This document shows positions 12,701-22,502 of a stretch of DNA of 64,000 bases, one piece after another; positions within the stretch are counted from its first letter, which is position 1; the number at the start of each line of letters is the position of its first letter. Both the position numbers and the translations under genes were made by a program. The notes beneath the pieces are model-generated. The model worked only from the letters and a program-made list of their open reading frames with translations. It did not search any database and was not told the origin of the DNA. Source of the DNA: Rhynchospora pubera (taxonomy: Eukaryota; Streptophyta; Magnoliopsida; Poales; Cyperaceae); contig CM051463.1 in NCBI GenBank assembly GCA_028095005.1, forward strand, positions 78,459,652 through 78,523,651, written 5' to 3'.

Positions 12701-14066
12701 AAGTCAGCTAGACAAGACCAAATTCAAGATCAAACAAGTACAGCCTGGTACATACCAGAACATAATGAACAGATATATATAGTCCCTCCTGTTTTTCATT
12801 AGATCAAAAATCTTCAAAAAGCCCACAGAATAGTAATATTCTTAATAAGAAAAAGAAAGAAATTCAACTAATGGCATACCCTGACTGTCTCCTCATCGCA
12901 TAAATATGCACCTGCCACAATGGTATCTTGCATGTGGCTCTCCACTGAATCAGTGGGGCACAAAACAGCACTAACTCCCCCTTGTGCATAGTTTGTGTTA
13001 CTCTCGTATGGCTCTGCCTTTGTTATAATAGCAACTGATCCATGTTTAGAAACTTCTAGTGCATACCTGTTACAGAGTAAAAGGAATGAAATCCAGCTTC
13101 CAAAGTATTTAGCATTTAGGGAACTGGCATGTTAAAATGCTCAGAGACAATATTAAACCATTTTTTCCATAAATTTTCTTGCATGTTCCAGTTTATGAGT
13201 TAATCACAGATTTAAATTCCAACAAAATTTCCAAAATTCAGCTGAAATGTCAGTGCCAGCCAAGACTAAACCAAGTGGCTCTCTCTGCTTGTTTTCTCTT
13301 CTTTCACTTTATTTACGCTTGGCTCAAAAAGTGAGAAATCCTGGTTTCATCTGATATAAAAATTGTCCCAAATCTTTACTCAGTCCTTGTTGTTAATTGC
13401 TGCACAGGGAGGTTTGATAGGAGTAAATAATAATAAAAAGTCTACATTGGGTTTATAGTACCTTAGCCCAGCCACGCCACTTCCAATCACAACAAAGTCA
13501 ACATACTTGGTGTCATTGTCTTTGTCTTGTAAAGATGCTCTTGTGGTGGTTCTTGTTGAATAGATGCTGGCAGTTACAGGAGATTGGAAGAACTTGTGGT
13601 TTCTTCGGCCTATTACTCGGAATATGGAACAGAACCTAGGTAAAAGAAGATCAGTGTTTCATTAGTATGTCAGGATATATGATCATAGTCACATAATTCT
13701 AGTTTAACAAGGATTAATATCATGCTACCAGGTATCAGTACATGCTGGTACTTTATCTATCTGGTAATGGTACCAAAATGGAGCTTTTCCATCTTTGTTT
13801 CGCCACAATTATTGTTTGCGGTTTAAGTTTAAGCTCCAATTCCTGCCTAAAACCCCAAGTTACTACCAGAATCAAACTGCGAGAAAGCGAAAAACAAAAT
13901 AGCACATGCTAATTAATTGTTTCTTGTAGCTATACCTTGAGACTTCTGTTTCTGTTAATCTCTTGAATGAAATGCCATGAATTCTTGAGGCTTGTAGGGG
14001 GCCTTTCTCGAAACTTAATAAACCCCGGGTTTGTAAATTGGCGCAACCATTCAAAAGGCTGGCCAT
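9742..14066 (-). CDS. AO: L-aspartate oxidase, plastid
   Basis: Flavoenzyme oxidising L-aspartate to iminoaspartate, the first step of plant NAD synthesis from aspartate; quinolinate synthase uses the product. Eight exons join in phase: 14066-13936, 13635-13462, 13066-12880, 12190-11948, 11625-11569, 11119-11039, 10945-10884 and 10753-9742, giving 648 residues, close to the roughly 650 of Arabidopsis AO. The first ~85 residues are Ser/Arg-rich and fit a plastid transit peptide. The FAD-binding motif VIGSGVAGL is at 93-101. Later family blocks include NYAQGGVSAV, HPTAL, a GDGGI block, HYMCGGV and GEVACTGLHGANRLASNSLLE-type sequence (the FAD/active-site region). An acceptor AG at 14083-14082 just upstream of the ATG suggests a 5' UTR intron. 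No disabling change was seen. Confidence 0.96.
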
Positions 14067-15219
14067 TTTCTTCTTCTATTGCTGTATAATGATAATTAAT
14101 TAGAATTAAAACAACAAGCTACAATACAGTAATTCATTTCGAACTATCCAAATTCAACAATATAAGCGACAATATGGCCTTTACAATTATTTTGTTCTGA
14201 GGTGCTAGTGGAAACACAAAAGCTTAGGTAATATAAAAATTCAGTGAAAACACAAGGGTGACTTAAATACAGTAAAATTTATTTTAAAAAAAGGGGAGTC
14301 AGTTTCAAAAAGAGGGGTTATTCCAGCAAGGACGGATTAAATCTAAATAACAAGACCATGCAATCTGAATACAATTCACAGATTCTAAATTCACATTAGT
14401 AACTCATAAGCACAAAAGATGTCTACCATACACATAGAGAAATTAAAATTTTACACACAAATTGCTGAATATCTAATTTAGACAGCTTTAAAGCAGCATG
14501 CAATTTCTTTAAAACGACAAATGCGACAACAATTCGTTTCATGAGAACAACAATCGGCTAAAATTTTCGTAAAAAGCAAGGAACACAAATCACAATTTCG
14601 AGCTTTGGCATAGAAATCATCACGAAATCACTTCTTAATTATATAAAAGGAAATCGTCAGACAACCCGCATGCATGGCTAAACAAAAAGAAAACAAATAA
14701 AGCTAAAGAAAGAGAATGAGAACGATAACTTTACATTAATCAATTGTTGACGGAGATCGCGCCAACCTCGTATTAGCGCCAAATAAAGAATTGCGACTGA
14801 GAAAAGAAAAGAGGAGAAACCGAGAAGATTAGAAAAGTAGAGTACAAATTGGAGAAGTATATTTGTGGTAGTTGATTATAATAATAACCAAAGAAAGAAA
14901 AAGCGGTTTGGCTTTAAACAAAAAAAAAAATCATAAAAAATAACCAAGGAAAGAAAGAAAGAGCGGTTTGGCTTGTTTAGAGGAGGAAGGTTCCTGTTTT
15001 TATTGTTTTGCAGGGAAAAAGAAAAACTGAAAGAGAAAGGGTTTGAGTAGATTCATTTTTCTGATAATCAATCCATACTTAAGTATCTGTAGCGGGTCAT
15101 TTTCAAGTTCTAGGAATGTTCGCTGCATATTTTGACAATTTAAGAGTGAAACAGGGAATCAAAATTCAGGAGGTGCGCAGAAAAATTGCGCTTCCCGAGG
15201 CGCCACATTTTTTTTTTAA
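14067..15219. other. Aspartate oxidase 5' leader and promoter region
   Basis: Contains the putative 5' UTR intron (acceptor at 14083-14082; a plausible donor GTAAAG near 14733 on the minus strand) and the likely promoter around 14750-15050, which is rich in GAAA runs. No other gene was seen. Confidence 0.45.
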
Positions 15220-15230
15220 TTAGAATATCC

Positions 15231-15420
15231 AATCCGGATTCACTGTTGCGCGACACGCGGTGTAGTGCACTGCGAGCCGTCTGATCTTGATCGGAAGGTT
15301 CACTTTTTACGGGCCTACCAATCTATGTTACATGCACGGGGCTCCCTTGTCCATTGGATCTTAATCAAACGGTCAGAATACCGCGCGACACGTTGTGTCG
15401 CGCGGCAGCGGATCTCAATT
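15231..15420. mobile_element. 190 bp inverted-repeat element with 11 bp TSD
   Basis: The ends are imperfect inverted repeats (left GATTCACTGTTGCGCGACAC; right, read on the minus strand, GATCCGCTGCCGCGCGACAC). It is flanked by a perfect 11 bp direct repeat TTAGAATATCC at 15220-15230 and 15421-15431. The right arm holds a near-terminal hairpin CCGCGCGACAC-GTT-GTGTCGCGCGG. The GC content contrasts with the AT-rich flanks. The duplication length fits a Mutator-type MITE. Confidence 0.72.
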
Positions 15421-15431
15421 TTAGAATATCC

Positions 15432-16739
15432 ACCTAATAAAAAGGTGTCGGCAGCGAGGGTCTCGTTTCTGACGGCTCTAATTACTACTTTTTGATAACT
15501 AATTCTCCAAATATTTTTTTTACAATTATTTTATTAAAAACATAAAATTTTGAATTAGTTAAATTAGATTTACAATTTATAAAACTAAATGAAAAAATAT
15601 CATAATACATAGAAGGTGCTATTCATCATGATGCACAATAAACTTACTCAAATACATATTACTATACTACACTTCATTTAAATATAAATTAGGGGGAGCA
15701 AAACGTTTTCAAAGTGGTAAATTGTAATTATAGAAGTTAATAATGAAATATTTTTTATATTTTTCTAAGAATAAAATATAAATTTCTATTATATATATCT
15801 TATGTATATTATTTAACAAAAAAACTGAGAAATTATCTCCAATTTGAACTACGTAGATCACCTTGCTGAGAAGACAGTAAGATATCACTCTAATGCACAA
15901 AACCATACACGAATTTCTTTTTTCCAAAATAATAGTTTAAATATTCAGAAACATTTAAACAAAATTTGAAATAAATATGACATTTCGTTTCTTATATATT
16001 AAAGCCGAAAATCGAAATTGCTTTGTCGTGAAATACCCGGTTTGGAATTCTTCATCCCGATTTTGGAACACCAACTTCCAAAGCTGGTTTAATTGCTAGC
16101 ACGTATATATTATCTGTCAATATAGTTTTTATTTGTCACCAATGAACGATGAAAAGAAATAAAGATTAACTACTACTTGCAACATGAGTTATTAACTTAT
16201 TATACATTCAAATTTCGTGTACCCTTCTCCGCCAAATAAATGCAACACAAGTGGCGACAGCTGGTTGGTTGCTGCACGCATCTTGGCGCTTTTTTGGTGG
16301 ATCAATTTGGACCACCACAAGTGACGCCAGCCATGAAAATGAAAAAGAAAGAAAGTAAAAGTGCATGGATAGGCTGAATTCTGGTCAAAATTGGCTGTAA
16401 ATTTTATACCACTTGTTTTTATAATTCTTTTTCCTGGTACTAGATGTGTATTGGCGAGACTTCTATTGGTCAATATTTAATATGTTGCCTATTACAACTA
16501 GATCATTTACATATGGAGCTTTAGTTTTTAAATACCTTTTTTGGTTGTCATTCAAAATTATTGGAATATATACACAAGAAGTCGTGTGAAAATTCATTGG
16601 TGTGTTGTAAGCTATTTGGACCTAATATTTTAATTTTGTACAATCAATATGCCTATTCATAAATTAAGCACTACCAAAAGTGGAAAATACTTCCCGGTGT
16701 AATTTCTTCTTTTGTTTTTTTTGGGAAACAGAACTACAG
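15432..16739. other. AT-rich intergenic stretch
   Basis: No gene, RNA or clear mobile element was identified. The sequence is AT-rich and low-complexity. Confidence 0.4.
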
Positions 16740-16747
16740 AAGTCGTG

Positions 16748-17322
16748 TAGGACTGTCAATGGATACGGTACGGTACGATAAAAGGTATTTTCATACCCGC
16801 ATCCGTAAAAATTTTCTTTACCCATATCTTATTCGTACCTGTTAAAAAATAGCTTTACCTGTACCTTACCCGTACCGGTTAAGAATTAACGGTACCGGTA
16901 CGGTAACAGTAAAAATGGATATAACAACAATAAAATTTGTACACTTTGTATAATAAATTATATCAATAAGTATATTAATAAAGTGCAACAATGATGGCGA
17001 ATATTTTAGATTTTTATTTTATTTTTAGTACACTGAATGGAAAGAATTATAGAACTTAAATAAAATTTACCAATATTTTTTACCAATCATGCAATATAAG
17101 ATGTCATATGTATCATGTAATTGTATATTTTTAATTGTGGCAATTATCCGTTATGAAAACAGGTACGAAATAGATTTTATCCGTACCTGTACCCGTTAAA
17201 TTAACGAAAAAATTTCCTTACCCGTACTGTACTAGTTAACTTAACGAAAATAGTATTTTATCCAAATTCATCTTATACGGTACGGTACGGTTGGATAAAC
17301 AGATTTCATATTGACAGCCCTA
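16748..17322. mobile_element. Non-autonomous hAT element with 8 bp TSD
   Basis: A 575 bp element with ends TAGGACTGTCAAT and ATTGACAGCCCTA (inverted; the TAGGGCTGTCAA type common to plant hAT elements), flanked by a perfect 8 bp direct repeat AAGTCGTG at 16740-16747 and 17323-17330. The subterminal zones carry arrays of CGGTA units (ACGGTACGGTACG near 16764 and 17277; GGTACCGGTACGG near 16890). The centre is AT-rich with no ORF. Confidence 0.85.
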
Positions 17323-17986
17323 AAGTCGTGTCAGCAGATATCGAATAATCTGTCAAAATCGTATCTACTAGAATTAAATAATAATAAGTGGCAGACGCTA
17401 GCTGAAAGAAACAGTTGCTTTATTTTTTTCCCTTTTAGATTCCAAAAGAGACAGTTGTTTCTTGTTTGGTTTGGATTCCCTCTAGAGCTCAGAAAGTATT
17501 ATTTATTTTTGTCTTGATTTCCTGAAAGGATATAAAGCGAATTAAATGAGGGGTCGTGGCGGGTTTGGCTTCTAGAATTGTTAATACTTCATGGTTGGCC
17601 CATAATTTTTAGTTCATAAGCTTTAAAAAAAAATAATAATAATAATAGTTCATAATTGTGGTTTAAATTATGCGATCTGAATAGATAATTGAACTTTTAC
17701 GAAGATAGATTTAAGTATTCCTTTTACAAATAATAATTGTGTCGACACTAACATAATATAACATATTGTTGCCAATTTTTAGGGCAGTGGATGTGGATAT
17801 AACCATCAAATCAAAATTATTAAAAGACAAATTAGTGCTTCTAATTTAATATATATAGAATTAATTTGAACTGTACGTAGGTATAGAATTTGTCTCAAAC
17901 TTACAAGCCGACATGTTGTTACTGGAAGTTAATTCGAAGTTTATTATACTGTAATGTAACTGTTATGATTGCACCTTTTGACATAA

Positions 17987-19656
17987 TGATGTACGGTTTC
18001 CGTATTTGATTTTCAGCCAGAATAAGCCCCAAATTTCGTTCAAATTACTTGTGTTTTTACTCATTTTCTTTTAAATTGTGCTAATGTTAGATGTAGGAAA
18101 GTTCAGCCGTAGCCCGGCAAGTTTTTTATACAGGTTCATCATACTTTGGCGCGAAAAAAGGAGAAAATCGACTAAGTTGCACAGATCCAGCAAATTGGAA
18201 CGGGCCGCCCCAATCACAGGACGGGTCGTCCCACCTCAGTGCAGACGCAGGCAGAGGGAATCCACACGACGCATTCAGCCCATGCTGGGACGGGCCGCCC
18301 CATGTTCAGACCAGCCCGTCCCAGTCCACAACCAGGCCAGAGAGCTATTTCGAGATTGCCAAATATAGAGTGCCTGATTTGGTGAGGCGGTTTCTTCAGT
18401 TTCCACCGCCTTTCTGAGCCTCAATGCCACGTTTTGGAACTTCCCAAGAAGCCTATATAAGCTCTGTCCTGGCTCCAAATCAGAAAAAGTCGAAATTTGC
18501 TAAGTTTGGAGAGCCAGAAAGGAGCAAGGCAACCACCCTGTCGAGACGGCCATCCACCAGCCTGAGACGCACCGCCCCAGGATCAGGACGGGCCGCCCCA
18601 GACAGGACAGAGCTTAGGAGATAGACGATTTTCGAGCACATCTTGTTGTAACTTGGTTTTTCCTTTTTCTTTGTGTTTTTGTATGATGAAACCTGCTTTT
18701 TCTTGCATGGAGTAGTTTAGTTTAGGGGCTATGGTTCGATAACTTTTCTTTTAGTTGTTTGTTTTGTTTGAATACTTGATTAGTTGCTAAGTTAAGTTGC
18801 GTTTTTGATTTCTGAAATTTGATTCTATCTTTTTGTTGCAAATTGTTAATGTTAGATTTGGCTATTGCATTAAACAAAGGCCTAGTTTAATTGTCAAAAC
18901 AAAGTCTATCTGCAATAACAAGTAAACACCTAGATCACTTAGGTAGGCGATATCTGAAAAGATTAAAGCAAACTTTAAGAAATTAGAGTTTTACTCAATA
19001 AATCGAGAGATTGAGAGTTTACCAAGACCCAGAAATCAGTTAGAAACATCTAAACCAAGAAACGAGAGTTGAAATTTAGGAGTTTTTAGGATTTGTCAAA
19101 CAGAACCCCACAACTTGACCTGAACGAGAGTTAGAGCACAAGTCTGTAGGTTAGGTTTGATACAATCTACGTAAAAACACTCAGCAAATAATTAAGTAGG
19201 ATGATAAAACAAACATCAGATGATTGGAACGGCCCATCCCAAGGTCAGGACGGACCGCCCGAGAGGGGGCGTCCTGGCCTAGAACGGACAGTTCCAACCA
19301 TCTCACAGGGTTAGGACGTCCCGTTCCAGAGATGGAACGGTCCGTCCCAACCTTGACAGACAGGAAAAGTTAGACAACCTAAACCCCTAATCGTTTGTTA
19401 ATTGTTTAAACTTTTAATTAGCTAAGTCTTTCTAGGAAATTAGAATTTTAAATTCTGTAACTGCAATTCGCCCTTCTGTTTAGATCTGTTTGAAATTTAA
19501 ATTGTTTATTTAATCAAAAGAATTTAGTTTAATACGAATTGTTTAAACTCAGAAAAGGAATAGTCCGTCCCCGTGATTCGACCCTTAACTATACTGCAAA
19601 CGAATTAGTATCGGTTTTTAAGGAATTAATTTGACCAGTACCCTCAGCACCGATCA
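17987..19656 (+). repeat. 5' LTR (1,670 bp)
   Basis: Starts TGATGTACGG and ends ACCGATCA. By my hand comparison it differs from the 3' LTR at about 13 substitutions and one 1 bp indel (under 1%), indicating a recent insertion. It contains a TATA box (TATATAA at 18454-18460), so U3 is about 470 bp, and four clusters of the GC-rich palindromic motif. Confidence 0.93.
18454..18460 (+). promoter_or_regulatory. LTR TATA box
   Basis: TATATAA in the context GCCTATATAAGCTC, conserved at 30805-30811 in the 3' LTR. It is the probable core promoter of the retroelement transcript, with initiation expected about 30 bp downstream. Confidence 0.65.
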
Positions 19657-19661
19657 AATTT

Positions 19662-19679
19662 TGGCGCCGTTGCCGGGGA
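19662..19679 (+). other. Primer binding site, tRNA-Asp
   Basis: TGGCGCCGTTGCCGGGGA, five bases after the 5' LTR. It is complementary to the 3' end of plant tRNA-Asp(GUC) (…CCCCGGCAACGGCGCCA). This primer is typical of Athila/Tat elements. Confidence 0.88.
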
Positions 19680-19760
19680 CGGTGCCCTTTTTCTAAGTCT
19701 TACTTTCGTTTTAACTTAAATTCTTTTAATCTCTTCACCTTTTCTTTTGTTTTTGAAATT

Positions 19761-22481
19761 TTGCAGTCGCATACGCTGGCTAACAAGGAGAAGGAACTAG
19801 GCAGCGCATGCGATGCAAACTTTCATCAACAAGGCGGAGGGGAACAGAATCATCGATCGAGTTCATCTTCATCTGGAACGGACCGCCCCATTTTAGGACG
19901 CACCGCCCCAGGTTTAGCTGAACTCACAGAGGAGGAGGAAGGCTCTCTGATTCAGCCGTTTCGCCAGTTTTACCAGCGCAACCGCAGAAATCCAGAGAGA
20001 ACTCAACCACCTTTGACGCCACCCGAAGAAGACATGGCAGACCACTTGAATGACAATGGGGGAAGACCTGAGGAGACTTCCGTTCAGCGAGCCCTTAGAG
20101 AAGCCCTCGAAGCAGCAAGGGAAGCCGAGGCCAATCGACCTCTCCGAGAGATCAGTGCACCAACAGCGACTAATGTCCGACTTGGAGTTAGACCACTAAA
20201 GGCTGAGCGAACCCGTGACTTTTACTACAACCCGAGCTTGATCGCTTTGATCAAGGACTCAGCTTTCGGTGGAGCCCCCAACGAAGATGCTAATCGCCAT
20301 TTGCAAAGCTTCCTGCGCAATTGCACGACCCTTGTTCCTGAAGACGTGGATCCAGAAATAATCTGCTTAACTCTCTTTCCTTTCTCTCTTAGGGGCAAAG
20401 CTGAGGATTGGCTTAACAATTTCAATGATGCACCATTTGATTCTTGGGAAAACTTGACCAAAGCCTTTTTAGATAGGTTTTATCCTAGGGTAAAAACAAC
20501 TAAATTGGTTAGGGAATTGTTAACCTTTCAACAAGAGCCATATGAAAACATGTTTGAGGCATGGGAAAGATTCAAAGACCTCCAGAGAATGTGTCCACAC
20601 CATGATGTACCTGAAAATAGGCTTATTGTCAGTTTCTATGATGGTTTGGATGATATGACTCGTCAGAATATTAATTCAACTGCAGGTGGATCATTCCTTG
20701 AGATGGGTTGCAGAGAAGCGAAGGCTTTACTTGAGAACATGGCCAGGTCTCAAACCAACTGGTCAGTTAGAGCCCAGAAGAAAGGAGGACTTCTTGAAGT
20801 GGACAAGGATACCCACATGCAATCACAGCTGGATTCTTTGACCGTCATGATCAAAAATCTCAACAAGAAACCAGCTGAGGTGGTGGCTAAGTGTCAGTTT
20901 TGCGAGGAAGAAGGACATACGGCCAAGGCATGCCACTTGGTTGAGAGAGAAGAGAAGACAGAAGAGGTGAATGCACTCATGAATCCTCCTTCCTTTTTCC
21001 CGCCAACCAATAACTATGCTTATCGCGACAAGAGGAACCATCCAGGCCTCTCTTACTCAAATCCAAATGGAGCTGCTAACCCCAGCCAAGCCGGACCACC
21101 AAGGAACCAACAACGCCCTCAAGAGACACTCACGCAGCCCATGGTTGAGAAATTCATGCAGAGTCAAGGAATCTTCAATCATGCAGTCCATCGGGAGTTG
21201 GAGAAGATCAGGGAAGACATGGGGGCTTTTCTTCAAAGATTCGACGAAAGGTTGTCTCAATCTAGCGCCGGAGCTCTCACCAAACCAGGTATGTTCCCCA
21301 GCCAACCTGAACCAAACCCTAGGGAGGATGTGAAGAGCGTCTCGCATCAATTGAGGAGTGGAACTAGGTACGACGGGCCTGAAATGCCCTCAGACTCTCC
21401 TCCAGGACTATCTGGAACGGACCGCCCCATTGTGGGACGGCTCGCCCCACCTCAGGACGGAGTGGAATCTGATCAGGCGGACCAGCCCAGCACCGAGGCA
21501 GGCATTGGAACGAGCCCACCAGCAGCAGAACAAGATGATGGAACGGACCGCCCCAACCCAGGACGGACCGTCCCAAACACCTCGACTGCCACAAGCAGAC
21601 AAGTTCCGAGGGCCATCTCTCCTTCCAACAGAGCTATTGAGGTTCCATATCCACAGAGACTCGCCAAAGCCAGGAAGGACAGGGCGTACGAAAAGTTCCT
21701 GGACATTCTACGGCAGATCAAGATCTCAATTCCCTTCACTGATCTCCTAACCAGAATGCCGTCTTATGCTAAATTCTTGAAGGACCTCCTTTCCAACAAG
21801 AAAAACCTGGAGGAGTGCGGGACCATGGCCTTGACCGGAGAATGCAGCGCCCTGATCCTAAAGAAGATGCCGGTCAAAATGAAAGATCCAGGCAAGTTCA
21901 CGATCACATGTAAAATCGGGAATGCAGAAGAGAAGAAAGCCTTGCTGGATCTCGGAGCAAGCGTTAGTCTCATCCCCGAGACAGTCTATAATCAAATAGG
22001 AATGGGGGAGCTGAGCCCGACCCGCATGACTTTGAAGCTTGCTGATGGATCAATTAGACTGCCATTGGGAATAGCAATCGACGTGCCAGTCCAAGTTGGC
22101 GATTTGATTGTACCTTGTGACTTCGTGGTTGTGGATATGGAAGAAGATCCAGATGTTCCAGTCATCCTCGGTCGCCCCTTCCTCACCACAGCTGGAGTTT
22201 TCATCAACTGCAAGACCGGTAAGATGATCCTAGAGGTTGGAGATGAAAAAGTGGAGTTTGATGTAGAGAAAGCCATGAAGATGCCTGACCATATTGACTC
22301 AATCTTTATGGTGGAATCATTGGAAGCCATCGTTGAAGAATCCTTCAACACACGTATTGTTCAGGCATACCATTACTTCTCGGCCAGACCTGAAGAGGAG
22401 GAGGCAGACCTAATATTCAACGAAATTCTCCAAATGGTTGAATACTTGGCTGCTAGAGAGGAACAGAACAGACCACCCTAG
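19761..22481 (+). CDS. Athila Gag and aspartic protease ORF
   Basis: Open frame of 906 codons; it opens with TTG right after TTTTGCAG, and the first in-frame ATG is at 20034, so translation may start there. Codons about 160-310 are a retrotransposon Gag domain (WLNNFNDAPFDSWENL, then the FLDRFYP block). A CCHC zinc knuckle CQFCEEEGHTAKACHL follows near 20898. The protease active site reads LLDLGASVSLIP near 21945, the DLGAS form usual in this clade, and the flap/late block VILGRPFL is near 22160. The palindromic motif is inserted at 19875, 21414 and 21540, each translated as GTDRP(x)nGR-type peptides. The ORF ends at a single TAG (22479-22481); the same frame continues into RT. Confidence 0.9.
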   Translation: MQSHTLANKEKELGSACDANFHQQGGGEQNHRSSSSSSGTDRPILGRTAPGLAELTEEEEGSLIQPFRQFYQRNRRNPERTQPPLTPPEEDMADHLNDNGGRPEETSVQRALREALEAAREAEANRPLREISAPTATNVRLGVRPLKAERTRDFYYNPSLIALIKDSAFGGAPNEDANRHLQSFLRNCTTLVPEDVDPEIICLTLFPFSLRGKAEDWLNNFNDAPFDSWENLTKAFLDRFYPRVKTTKLVRELLTFQQEPYENMFEAWERFKDLQRMCPHHDVPENRLIVSFYDGLDDMTRQNINSTAGGSFLEMGCREAKALLENMARSQTNWSVRAQKKGGLLEVDKDTHMQSQLDSLTVMIKNLNKKPAEVVAKCQFCEEEGHTAKACHLVEREEKTEEVNALMNPPSFFPPTNNYAYRDKRNHPGLSYSNPNGAANPSQAGPPRNQQRPQETLTQPMVEKFMQSQGIFNHAVHRELEKIREDMGAFLQRFDERLSQSSAGALTKPGMFPSQPEPNPREDVKSVSHQLRSGTRYDGPEMPSDSPPGLSGTDRPIVGRLAPPQDGVESDQADQPSTEAGIGTSPPAAEQDDGTDRPNPGRTVPNTSTATSRQVPRAISPSNRAIEVPYPQRLAKARKDRAYEKFLDILRQIKISIPFTDLLTRMPSYAKFLKDLLSNKKNLEECGTMALTGECSALILKKMPVKMKDPGKFTITCKIGNAEEKKALLDLGASVSLIPETVYNQIGMGELSPTRMTLKLADGSIRLPLGIAIDVPVQVGDLIVPCDFVVVDMEEDPDVPVILGRPFLTTAGVFINCKTGKMILEVGDEKVEFDVEKAMKMPDHIDSIFMVESLEAIVEESFNTRIVQAYHYFSARPEEEEADLIFNEILQMVEYLAAREEQNRPP

Positions 22482-22502
22482 ATCAAGGCAGATCAAGCCG
22501 TC

